From Boswellia sacra (lineage: Eukaryota; Streptophyta; Magnoliopsida; Sapindales; Burseraceae): DNA of 64,000 nt. Below the pieces are notes generated by a model. That model saw only the letters and a list, made by a program, of their open reading frames with translations, searched no databases and was not told where the DNA came from. How positions within the stretch are numbered: position 1 is the stretch's first letter; the number at the start of each line of letters is the position of its first letter. Below are positions 36,201-44,728 of this stretch, in pieces. The stretch covers positions 1 through 64,000 of the forward strand of contig SNVD02014740.1 in assembly GCA_013180625.2 (NCBI GenBank), given 5' to 3'. Position numbers and translations under genes: made by a program.

Positions 36201-39200
36201 AAGTTTATATTATATTTAATTAATTTTCATTACCTTATTCATAAATAGATTTTTCAATCCTTATTTATTTAGTTTGATATAAATTACATGATTGGTTTTA
36301 CAAATTCTTACTAATAGAGTACAAATAAAAAAAATTTCTGGTGAACAATGATGACCAACTCTTTTATACAATTTAATAATATATCATATATTATACTATC
36401 TTTCTCTTTATTATTGATTTATTTGTATTAATTAAGGAAAATAGTAAATATTATTAAAATATTACATTTAAGAAACTTTCCATTGGTGTCTAAGTGTAAT
36501 TTCCTTTTCTCATATCATTACGATTTATCAAATAAATTATAAATATTAAAATATATATGATGCCCGTCTTTGATAAGATCTTGGGTCCGCCGTTAAAAAT
36601 TACCACTAATTTACTACATTCAGTCAAATATTATAAAAAAGTTTTGAAAGGATCTAATAAGTCAATTTTACCCTTAGTGAATTTCACTTAGGTAAGCATG
36701 CCTTAAATCATGAAGTTAATAAATTTACAAGTTTTTTTATAAAAGTCTTTTCTATATATTTCAACATTTACAAAATATAAATTAATCAAATCTATAAATA
36801 ATATATTCTATAAATGGGAGGAGATTTTTGGTACATATTTTTAATACAAATTTATATACAAATTTCTAACGATTGATCTTATCAAATCTAATTGTTGAGA
36901 CTTAAAGTGAAAAAAAAAAAGAACTGTATTTAAAGATGAAACTCATCAACTATCTCAACCATGGGATTAAGTGAGATCAATGGTTTGAAATTTATATCAA
37001 TAAATTGTATCAAAATTTTTTGCAAAAATATTCTTTCTCTTTATAAATATTTTAACATTTCAAGGAGGGCTTCTTGCATAAATTTCTACTAAGGAGTGGC
37101 AAAATTGAATTCGAAATATACTAACGAGTTTAATATTTTATTGGGTTTTCTTAACATGTATTCTAAGAACACATGATGGAAATTTAAAAATAGCAAATAA
37201 TAAATGTAACATAGTATTTTAAGATATATTTTATTGATAACTAATGATTTTGACTTGCATAAAGAGTAAGTTAACATTTATTATTTATTATTTATTTTCA
37301 ACTTCATAACATGTTGACTATGCCATTTTTGAATAACAATTTCAATCTGAGAAGTTTTTAGTGATATTTCTCAATAAATCAAAGGTGTTTTCCTTTTTTT
37401 TTTTTTGCAATTATTGATTTTTAGTTTTACGGTTTTAAAAGTCATTGAAAAGTTTGTAATTGTTTTCAAAAGTACTCGATTTCTGAATTACTCTATCACA
37501 AACATGGATATCCTAAATATTTACTCTTAAAGAAGGAAAATGATATATTGTAACTTGGCAAATGAATTAAAAATATATTAACGGATTATTTTAACAGTGA
37601 CGTTATCATATTTGAATAAAGAAATCTTTAGTGTGAGCTGAGTGGCTTTTGTGCTTGTCATTCTTATTTAAACTGTGAACAAGTACTTATTTAAACGGGA
37701 TAATTTTAATTTGCCTCCTGATGTTAGGCTTAAAAAAAATTGAGGACCTCAGTTTTCTAAAATCTAAGATTGCCCCCTGAAGTTACTGTAGCACCGTTAG
37801 ATTTAACAGAAAATGTATTAAATAGTAACTTAACGCTAATAAACAGTAATATTTTCCATTAAATCTAACGGTTTAATGCATTTTCCGTTAAATCTAACGG
37901 TGCTACAGTAACTTTATCAGAAAACTGAGACCCTCAATTTTTTTTAGGCCTAACCTCATGGGGCAAATTAGAATTACCCCTATTTAAACTGTCATTCTTA
38001 TTTAAACTGTGAACAAGTACTTTGAGATTTTCAACTTAAAAGCACTACAAGTATGTGTCTACCCGTCTACATATAATCAATTATGGGAATGATCACAAAG
38101 GTTTAACTCTTGATGCTAAAAGAAATTTTGACCATATTCTCTTTTGAAGAGTATAAGCTTGATTACCTGAATTATCGTAGCCTGTCATTGGCACCATTCG
38201 CGGAGGTGGAGGAGGCATCATTCCAATGGGGCCCGGAGGCTTCATTCCAATGGGGCCCGGACCTCTACGGGCCACGGATTTGGGGCCTTCGAGGGCTGCA
38301 CATAGAGCCATCATTCCAGTGATCAGACAAGGATCCACTGTTGTGAAAAAAGACAATGTAGAATAAAGTGATCCTATCCTATTCAAGTATTTTTAGAGAC
38401 CGTAATTATAGTAGGGTCCTAATTTATGCTGGTGGGTCGATACATGTTAGAGGTAGCATTACTAAAGTATGGGTTTTTTTTCTTTTTTTTTTAAGGAAGT
38501 TTTGGTTATATTGATTATTGTTAGCATGGGGTAATACTAGGATATTAATGCTACTTATCTTCAGGAAATGTGTTAATTTTTGTATGCCCTTGTAAAATGT
38601 TTATTGAATGTGCGCAATAGAATTTCTTCCTAAATTATCTTCTGTATTATCATTAAATCGGTATAGAGAGAAATTTGTTTTATATATTTATATATTACTT
38701 GGCGTAAGTAATTTTTGTTCGCCGTGTCTTCCCTCAAATCAACATTTTGACAATACAAGTATTAATGCTAACAATATTATTATCCAAAAAGCATAAGCTT
38801 ACTTACCTGTTTTATTAGAATTCTTGACTGCCTCATGCAAAGCCGTCTTTCCTTTTTGACCTCTTTCAACCGCATCCAGTATCTTGTGATCTCCATTAGC
38901 AGCAGCTAGATAAAGTATTTTGACAATGTTTTTGCCTAAATCAAAAAAATCTGGGTCTGCTGCATCGATTAATAATTTCACCGCTTTAATATTTGCATGT
39001 TGCACTGCCTCATCCAATGCCGTGTTTCCATCTTTGTTCTTCATTGTCAACATCTTCGTGATAGCTCTTTTCTCACTCTCTGGTTGTTGATTTAGGTCTC
39101 TTGCAATTTTAAGAAGAACTTCCACCTTACCAGAATTAAAGCCTCTGGCCGCCACATGAAGTGGACCATCACCTTTGTCATTAACTTTTAGTAGTACCGC

Positions 39201-39389
39201 GGGACATCTCTCGACTATTTTTTCCACGAACTCAGTTGATTGCTTCACCTGCACTGGGCTGTTGGTGATGTGAACATGCAAGATTGTATTCTTGAATTGA
39301 TCTACTATCTGCTCCAGATGCTGCCCATTATTTTCCATGAAGGGTTTAATATTGCCAGCACGCGCAGCCATTAACAAATTAGAATCCAT
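27872..39389 (-). CDS. Ankyrin repeat protein with C-terminal PGG domain (ACD6-like), multi-exon gene
   Basis: By-eye model: exons 39389-38807, 38337-38167, 35732-35262, 34843-34331, 34263-34171, 33867-33772, 29416-28887 and 28567-27872. All introns are GT...AG. The join is in frame throughout, 3153 nt or about 1050 residues. Ankyrin repeats (TPLHVAA, TALHEAV) fill four exons, and the last exon carries the PGG domain with four membrane segments. Introns between exons 1-7 are all phase 1; the last is phase 0. Family members such as ACD6 and ITN1 are plasma-membrane proteins linked to salicylic-acid defence, cell death or salt stress; the role here is inferred. The long intron 33772-29416 and the others hold transposon debris. 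An alternative first exon lies upstream at 40590. RNA reads are needed to settle which exons are used together. Confidence 0.7.
28887..29416 (-). CDS. Ankyrin exon 7 of the ankyrin-PGG gene
   Basis: The exon starts after TTTCAG with GTTATAATTT (phase 1) and ends CTCGAG before GTAATC (phase 0). It reads about four ankyrin repeats (YGWTPLHYAAYHG, MTALHMAASQGHKDT, GWNVLHYAM, NGNTPLHVRA). In the family this exon sits directly ahead of the PGG exon. A (TA)n tract of about 48 bp (28755-28802) lies just inside the following intron. Confidence 0.82.
32319..33522. mobile_element. Foldback element with internal minisatellite, in the ankyrin intron
   Basis: The left end AAATTCATTTATAACCAAATTTTAGGGATTCT and the right end read backwards (AAATTCAATTTATAACCCTATTTTAAGGGTTCCT) pair, and pairing continues for about 70 bp. 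The interior has about twenty degenerate copies of a roughly 20-bp unit. No transposase is seen. Confidence 0.6.
32715..33135. repeat. Degenerate minisatellite, about 20-bp unit
   Basis: The unit resembles AAGTGTCTGACATTAGACAA and recurs with drift over about 420 bp, often alternating with ATCAAACAATC. A related unit is found reversed at 42340-42530 in another foldback element. Confidence 0.7.
33772..33867 (-). CDS. Small repetitive linker exon of the ankyrin gene
   Basis: Reading VDPKSRNGMGIPTATMN then HMGIPSATMNPNIPG, it holds two near-identical units (GIP.ATMNP). Start and end are phase 1 with a GTAACT donor. The acceptor could be TTGCAAG or the ACAG nine bases upstream; both keep frame. 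The VDP start equals that of the Pro/Gly exon at 38337. Confidence 0.5.
34171..34263 (-). CDS. Small linker exon of the ankyrin gene
   Basis: 93 nt between TTTCAACAG and GTAATTAATT, phase 1 at both ends, reading WSLNNSADGYAGLDRMATSRP and a MNYNFPG end. It is not an ankyrin repeat. A related small exon with repeated MNP..GIP units is at 33867-33772 (96 nt, phase 1-1). Both keep the frame open from the ankyrin exon before to the one after. Confidence 0.55.
34331..34843 (-). CDS. Ankyrin exon 4 of the ankyrin-PGG gene
   Basis: 513 nt, phase 1-1, with acceptor TTTTAG. It opens KSEEPILHFHIKSS and carries repeats ETPLHVAVKCGYS, GNTALHEAVRHGKIELVKLL, GETPLYLAAARGN and GMTALHAAVVKS. The donor is a weaker GTGGGT, or possibly GTAATT four bases on (that would break the phase). 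It is clearly homologous to the exon at 35732 and to both first exons, so it arose by exon duplication. It has no start codon of its own in the right place. Confidence 0.75.
34997..35055. repeat. Short tandem duplication in an ankyrin intron
   Basis: The unit TTCCGTACGTTTTAATAAAT with its AAATATT tail occurs twice, about 28 bp apart. Confidence 0.6.
35262..35732 (-). CDS. Ankyrin exon 3 of the ankyrin-PGG gene
   Basis: 471 nt, phase 1-1, with acceptor ATTTTAG and donor GTAATAC. It reads NDTILHFHIKSS, DTPLHIAAKCGLSTIVEVLLL, GNTAFDEAMKRGKTKVLNIL and EILYLAAKNGDHKIL. It lines up with exon 4 and with the first exons over its whole length. The final repeat is degenerate (TTCIDALMND instead of TALHEAV). 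Confidence 0.75.
35733..37696. other. Ankyrin gene intron sequence, no further exon seen
   Basis: About 2 kb of AT-rich intron between the Pro/Gly exon and ankyrin exon 3. A fragment near 35985-36160 has a C/G-rich patch but no recognised identity. The short frame at 37089-37277 has no domain. Confidence 0.5.
37697..37980. mobile_element. Mutator-like MITE with 9-bp target duplication
   Basis: 284 bp with terminal inverted repeats of about 100 bp. The left end GGGATAATTTTAATTTGCC pairs with the right end read backwards (GGGGTAATTCTAATTTGCC). TATTTAAAC occurs on both sides (37688-37696 and 37981-37989), the 9-bp duplication typical of Mutator-like elements. It lies within an ankyrin gene intron. 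A 35-bp flank (TGTCATTCTTATTTAAACTG...) is also present on both sides, so a local tandem duplication preceded the insertion. Confidence 0.82.
38167..38337 (-). CDS. Pro/Gly/Met-rich linker exon of the ankyrin gene
   Basis: 171 nt, phase 1-1, between CACAACAG and GTAATCAAGC. It reads VDPCLITGMMALCAALEGPK and then a low-complexity run with GPIGM twice and a PPPPP stretch. The region is GC-rich compared with its surroundings. It shares its VDP start with the small exon at 33867. It could be a flexible linker between ankyrin blocks. Confidence 0.55.
38807..39389 (-). CDS. First exon 1b of the ankyrin-PGG gene
   Basis: ATG 39389 follows the same leader AGAAACCAAGCAA that precedes the upstream first exon at 40590, and a TATAAAA box lies 59 bases before it. 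The exon reads MDSNLLMAARAGNIKPF, KNTILHVHI, DGPLHVAARGFNSGKVEVLL, GNTALDEAVQHANIKAVKLLIDA, then KTALHEAVKNSNKTG, and ends at GTAAGT (phase 1). I chose this ATG over the in-frame one at 39482, which lies in a TACA repeat upstream of the TATA box. Confidence 0.72.
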
Positions 39390-39447
39390 TTGCTTGGTTT
39401 CTGTTTTAGTGGGGAGGCGTTTAATTAGAAGACTCTGTGCAGTAGTG

Positions 39448-39453
39448 CTTTTA

Positions 39454-39455
<2 letters not shown>
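39448..39455 (-). promoter_or_regulatory. TATA box of ankyrin first exon 1b
   Basis: TATAAAAG on the minus strand lies 59 bases upstream of ATG 39389. It is directly preceded by a TACA repeat (39453-39482) and a (TA)n tract (39481-39518), so the core promoter sits against a microsatellite. Confidence 0.5.

Positions 39456-39518
<63 letters not shown>
39453..39518. repeat. TACA and (TA)n microsatellite
   Basis: About 30 bp of TACA repeats run into a 38-bp (TA)n tract, lying between the two putative first-exon promoters. Confidence 0.9.
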
Positions 39519-39520
<2 letters not shown>

Positions 39521-39548
39521 CCCACTGGAAGACGATAAGATTACTTAC

Positions 39549-40590
39549 CTAGATCATCACTAAACTCTGAATCATCATCATCAAACTCCGAATCATCATC
39601 AAAGTCGTCTGTGACTCTGCGTGCTAAACCTGTCATTTAATTGGTCAGATAACCTTTAGATCTTGACAATAAATTAAAGCTATAAATTAAAGAGTAAAGG
39701 TAGCACAACTGAATTCCTTTCAACAGTATAGACAAGACAAAGTTCTCTAATTACAAAACGGCCGCATGGAGCTATGATTTGTAATTTTAAAATAAAATAA
39801 AAGACAAGTGACTAATTTCCCACCGTCGGAGGGATTATGCGATGTTTGAGTTGGTTGACTTGGTTGATCTGTAGAAGAAATATCAGGATTATTATTATAA
39901 ATAAATGTTGAGGATATTTTCTTTTCAGGAGGGCAATGAGTTTGATTAATTACCTGGAACATCAGAGTTCTTTAGTTGCTCAAAATAGACTGCTTTTCCT
40001 TTGGGGTGTTTCGCAACCGCATCCACTATCTCCTGGTCTCCTTTCTTGGCTGCAAGGTTAAGTATTTTGCGGAAGATATCAGCAAAATCCAAATTTTCAT
40101 CGGAGTCTGCTTCTTTGATTATTATTTTGACCACTCCAATTTTGTCGTTTTCCACTGCCTTGTCTAATGCTGTCTTCCCTTCCTGATTTTCCATCTTCAG
40201 CATCTTAATAACAGATCCTTCTGAGCTCACTGCAGGGTCTTGACGTTGATCTCTTGCCCTCACCCGTTTAAGAAGAACCTCCACTATAACAGAATGCCCA
40301 CATTCTGCTGCAACATGAAGTGGAGTATCACCCTGAGCATTAACTTGTGCTAGTAGTGACGGAGACATGCCAAGTATTTTGTCCACGAACTCGGTTGATG
40401 GCGTCTTTGCGCATTTGATGTGCATATGCAAGATTGTATCCTTGGATTCATTTACTATCTGCTCAAGATGCTTCGATTTCTGCTGGAAGGGTGCACTGTC
40501 ACCCCTAACAGCAGCCCTAAACAAATTACCATCCTTGACACTGCCGGAGGTTGATGCAGGCCCATTCATATTAGTGATAGAACTGATCAT
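39549..40590 (-). CDS. Alternative first exon 1a plus two small exons (ankyrin gene or truncated tandem copy)
   Basis: Exon 1a runs from ATG 40590 to 39954 (donor GTAATT, phase 1). It reads DTILHMHIKCAKTPSTEFVDKIL, DTPLHVAAECGHSVIVEVLLK and KTALDKAVENDKIG, with a C-terminal repeat that has decayed (KAVYFEQLKNS). Possible small exons follow: 39868-39824 (45 nt, QPSQPTQTSHNPSDG) and 39629-39549 (81 nt, a highly acidic DDFDDDSEFDDDDSEF peptide). All are phase 1, so each could splice to 38337 and on to the PGG exon (about 1110 residues). The block has no PGG exon of its own before 39389. It is therefore either an alternative promoter start or the truncated front of a duplicated gene. Confidence 0.62.
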
Positions 40591-40650
40591 TTGCTTGGTT
40601 TCTGTCTGGTGGGGGAGAGGTTTAGACTGTATGTGTATGTTTAGAGGACT

Positions 40651-40660
40651 CTTATATAAA
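40651..40660 (-). promoter_or_regulatory. TATA box of ankyrin first exon 1a
   Basis: TTTATATAAG on the minus strand lies 61 bases upstream of ATG 40590 and is followed by a C-rich leader. Confidence 0.55.
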
Positions 40661-40690
40661 TTACACACGGAAGAGTATAGACATCATAGA

Positions 40691-41944
40691 AAAGTAGGGA
40701 CCATTTAATTATGAATCTTACACTCTTACCTTAAAATTTTTATATTAAAATAAAAATAGAAGATTTATTTCCGTATTTTTTAAAGAAAATGAATGACAGA
40801 GAAGAGAATGTACATGATTGTGTAATGTATATGATTTTGTATTTTATAATGAGAATACATTTATAAGAAAGTTAAAAAAATAAAATTAGTAAAATATAAA
40901 ATTAAATATACAAATTGTTTGTTAAGTTATTAACATTATTTATTAACTGCATAATTAAAATTTTAATTTTTTAATAAATTTTTTGTTTAAATAATAGCAT
41001 TATATAAGTCTAAAAGTAGCATAAAGCAATAACATTATTTGAATTGAGTTATTTTTTTTCTTAAAATTAGTTTGACAACAAAGCCACGATTTGATAATTA
41101 GGGAGTTTAATACAATAAAGAAAGATTATGGAGGAAGTTAAGAAAAATAACGTCAAGAGGGGCCAAATTAAATATAAATATAATAGACTGAATGTCAAAG
41201 ATTTAAAGAATTTGTATATTATTTTGATTTTTTTTTTTTTTAATTTTTGGGCTTGGCCTCTCCATCACAAAACGCAGCTCCAACCTTATGTATAAACTAC
41301 CAACCGCTAGGTATAACATTATTCTTTAAACTTTTATGTTATCACATAAATCATTTTTTATATCAATTTATTTGATAAAGCAAGTGGATTCAAACTTCCT
41401 CACAGAAAATCAGCCCCACATTTTTAAGTTAAAATAGATTAAAGAAAAAAATTGGGAAAATATGAAAAAATTAAAAAAAGAAACTTTGAGGGGATATTGA
41501 AAAACATCAAGTCTTTCATTTTCTTTGCTTTACATGACTAAGAAGTAAGGTCCAAGTTGAACCCTTACAAAAATATGTCCGCGTTTCCAACATGGGCATA
41601 CCCTCCTTCCCATCATTTTAACGTAACTCTCAAACCATTTTTAGTTTGAATGAAGTAAGTTATATTTAGCTAGTTTCCATCTTGTTTCCATCCTCGAAGA
41701 AAGAAGATCATTAAAGAGAGTGGTTTATTGGGAGTTGCAAAAGTTGAGAAAAGGAGTAGAAGAGACAATGTGAACATAATTAAAGAAAGGAAAAGTGAGA
41801 TGAGGAAGAAGACATATAAAAGTTGTTTTCTTTCCACGCAAGAAAGCGCTGAGATTGTGTCGAGAAGACGCTGAGATGGTGTGAAGACGTTGCTAAGTTG
41901 GTGTCAAGAAGGTGGTTTTTAACCTTGACCATTCAATTTAAATT
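40691..41944. other. Gene-free stretch upstream of the ankyrin gene
   Basis: AT-rich sequence with no coding signal; this is the probable distal promoter area of the ankyrin gene. Confidence 0.5.
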
Positions 41945-42875
41945 TTGAAAAAATTCAAAAAATAGTTCAAATTAAGGAATATAATTAAAAAATATCTACT
42001 CCCACAAAATTTTGATACAAGAAACCTTTTGTTTGATAAATTACCTTATGACCCTTCTCTATTAACCCTCAAGAACTCAAGAAAAAAAACGTAGCAACAA
42101 TAATATACAAAAAAAGAAAATTTTATCTTCTTCTCTCTTCTTCACCATTTCTCTCTCTGCAAATTCAATATCTCTCTTATCTTCTTTTCTCTTCTTCCCA
42201 TGTTTTCTGGCACTTTTTCCCTCTTATTCATCACCAAATATGCATTTTATTAGCCAAGAAAAAAATTTAGTGAAGCTTCAAATTAAGTTCCAAAATGAGA
42301 AGAAAGAAGGCAAGAGAGAAACAAACAAAGGTTTGGGAATCCAACAGCATGAAATTTGACATTCGACAGCATGAAATTAAACACTCAACGGAATATGAGA
42401 ATTGACGGCATGACATCGACACTCAATGGCATGAAATTTGACGCTTGATGGCATGAATCGACGCTTAATATACTTGATGGCATGAAATCTGACACTTGAT
42501 GGTATGAAATCCGACAGCATGAAAGGGATTGAATTAATTAAGTGGGCAAGTATGGGGAGAGATCGCAGTAGGATGGTGGTTTGATTAAAGTTCAAAGTTT
42601 TTGCTAGATGATGCTGGTTTTGAATAAGAGGGAGAAAGTGCAGAAAAAATATGGGAAGAAGAGAGAAGAAGATAGAGATTTTTGTTTTGTGTTTTATTGT
42701 TGCAGTGTCTTTGTTTTTTATCTTTTTTTTTGTTTTCTTGCGTTCTTAAGGGTTAATGAAGAAGGGTAATGAGATAATTTATTGAATAAAATGTCTGCTA
42801 TATCAAAATTTTATGATAGCAGATTATTTTTAAATAAAGTCTCTTAATCTGGTCCATTTTTTAAATTTTCTCTTT
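41945..42875. mobile_element. Foldback element with internal minisatellite
   Basis: Terminal inverted repeats of about 230 bp. At the outer end AAATTCAAAAAATAGTTC pairs with the reversed AAATTTAAAAAATGGACC; further in, CAAAATTTTGATA and ATTAACCCTCAAGAACTCAAGAAA pair with their inverse counterparts. The middle holds a minisatellite (42340-42530). No transposase frame is seen. It resembles 32319-33522 in plan. Confidence 0.65.
42340..42530. repeat. Degenerate minisatellite, about 21-bp unit
   Basis: Units such as GACACTTGATGGCATGAAAT recur eight or nine times with drift. Read backwards they resemble the unit of the minisatellite at 32715-33135 (TCAAGTGTC..AT). Confidence 0.7.
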
Positions 42876-42931
42876 AATTTTTACAAGCAAACAATTGTTT
42901 TACGTTCTCCAATATTTTCATAGCCTTTTTG

Positions 42932-43008
<77 letters not shown>
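42932..43008. repeat. (CA)n/(TA)n microsatellite
   Basis: Seven CA units followed by about 60 bp of TA with one interruption (TATACATA). Confidence 0.9.
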
Positions 43009-43010
<2 letters not shown>

Positions 43011-43275
43011 TGTTGTATATTATATATTTTCACCGACGAAATTTGCCTATGCAAATGCTTTTCTTATAATAGTTGAAACTATCCAAATAATTGCTCTAAA
43101 TACCTTATTACTCGCTACACACAATTTTCAAATTTTAAAACAATTATATTACTTTTTACACCTTTTATAATACCAATAATAAAACCCTTCAAACAAACAT
43201 ATTTCATTTAATTAATTTTTGCTCTATATACCTGTTCTACAAAATAAAGAACTATGATTCAGATCTCTGACCTTA

Positions 43276-44716
43276 TGATGCGTTCGAAACTAGCAAGTAT
43301 ACTAGTCGCACAAGTAATAAAGTGATAAGTAAGATATCGTTCCCACGAGGATTGATTCTAATTGAATTTGTTATGTCCAGCAACAATAAACTAAACAGGG
43401 GGGGATTTTTGTTGAATGCTTTACTAAATGAAATAAGAATGCAAGTAAAGAATAACAAAATAGAAAGTAAATTTGAATGAAAAATCAATGGGAGAAAGCT
43501 GGGTAAGGGATCCTTCTCTACCACAAGATATGGATTTGCGAATTAATTGTAGAATTGTCATCTAATTACAGCATTGAAGTTATCAACCGTAGATAATAAC
43601 AAGCTCTATTACCCCAATCTCTCCTTACTTTGTTGTTAAATAAAACAAGCTCTTTATTTAATCTCTATCCATTAAACAACCTAGAACAAGCTCTCTGAGT
43701 TTAATTCAATGGATGCATTATGATAAGAAAGATAGGTTGAGCTAAGCAATAAACACACAAGCTCGGATTATTTAACTTAGGTTATATTCTCCAATTGTAA
43801 TCTCTGATCACAATTTTGCTACTAATGATAAGAAATTCAAGACAATTACGGATCAAGATTTCTAGTCTAGCAATAAATCACAACCAGATTATATTCAGTT
43901 GGCCACTCAAATACAATCAGCAAGCAATCATAAGCATTAAATATGGGAGAATACAAGCAACTTCAATTAGAGAATTGGATAAACAATTCCTTACACAATC
44001 AACTTACAAAAACCATATCAGGGGCTTTGAAATCACCCTCAACCAATTCAGATTCAGTTACAAATGTTTAAGAACGTGGTAAATACAATACAATATGGAG
44101 ACATTCCAGAAAATGAAAGGGAAGGGAAAAACTTAGCAAATTTGATGTAATTCTCTTTGCATTGTAGTTCTTCCTCTTTCCAAGCTTCCTTTCTCCTTCA
44201 AGAACTCCAAGAGATGAAAGAATTCCAGAGCTGCAGCCTCCACCACGTTTTCCCCTCTTCAAGTTATGAAAATAAAACCCTAAAATGTGTTTAAATACCT
44301 GTCTCTTATACACATCTAGATGTGTATAAGAGACAGGACTTGCTACAGTGCCCCGTATTATACATGCTACAGTGACTTGTTGAATTATATTTCTATACAT
44401 CTCACACTGTTTTGATTACAACTTTTGGTACACTGAATGGATTTATAAACCGTAAATTTCTCCAGAAAATAGAATTCGAGAGCTTTCCAACGGTATATAA
44501 TATGTCATCGGGTTCATTGTATATCAATACAATTAAATCCGAGAAGATGGTTGACTAGCAGAGGTGAAAATGATGGGTTTTACTCCATTTCTGTGCAAGT
44601 TGCTCCAAAACTCCTACAAACATCAAAACCACACAAAAACATAAAAATACCAAGGAATATAGCAAAGAAACATGGACGAATTGATATAAAAGTAATACAT
44701 AAATAGACACCTATCA
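43276..44716 (-). repeat. 3' LTR of gypsy copy B (contains an adapter artefact)
   Basis: Same TGATAGG...CGCATCA ends as the other two LTRs. Preceded on the minus strand by a polypurine tract, so it is the 3' LTR. Length is 1441 bp including 38 bp of adapter at 44299-44336 that replaces about a dozen bases present in the other two copies. Confidence 0.9.
44299..44336. other. Nextera mate-pair junction adapter (assembly artefact)
   Basis: The Tn5 mosaic end CTGTCTCTTATACACATCT (44299-44317) is followed directly by its exact reverse complement (44318-44336). Two mosaic ends back to back are the circularisation junction adapter of Nextera mate-pair libraries. The 38 bases are absent from the two other LTR copies at the same point (about 3681 and 52176). 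Minus-strand translation gives the well-known contaminant peptide SYTHLDVYKRQ. Confidence 0.98.
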
Positions 44717-44728
44717 AATTCCCCCATA
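44717..44728 (-). other. Polypurine tract of gypsy copy B
   Basis: On the minus strand TATGGGGGAATT directly precedes the LTR start TGATAGG. Confidence 0.85.

Noticed and set aside
44068..44400. Frame containing SYTHLDVYKRQ
   Set aside because: This peptide is the translation of the mate-pair adapter, a known database contaminant.
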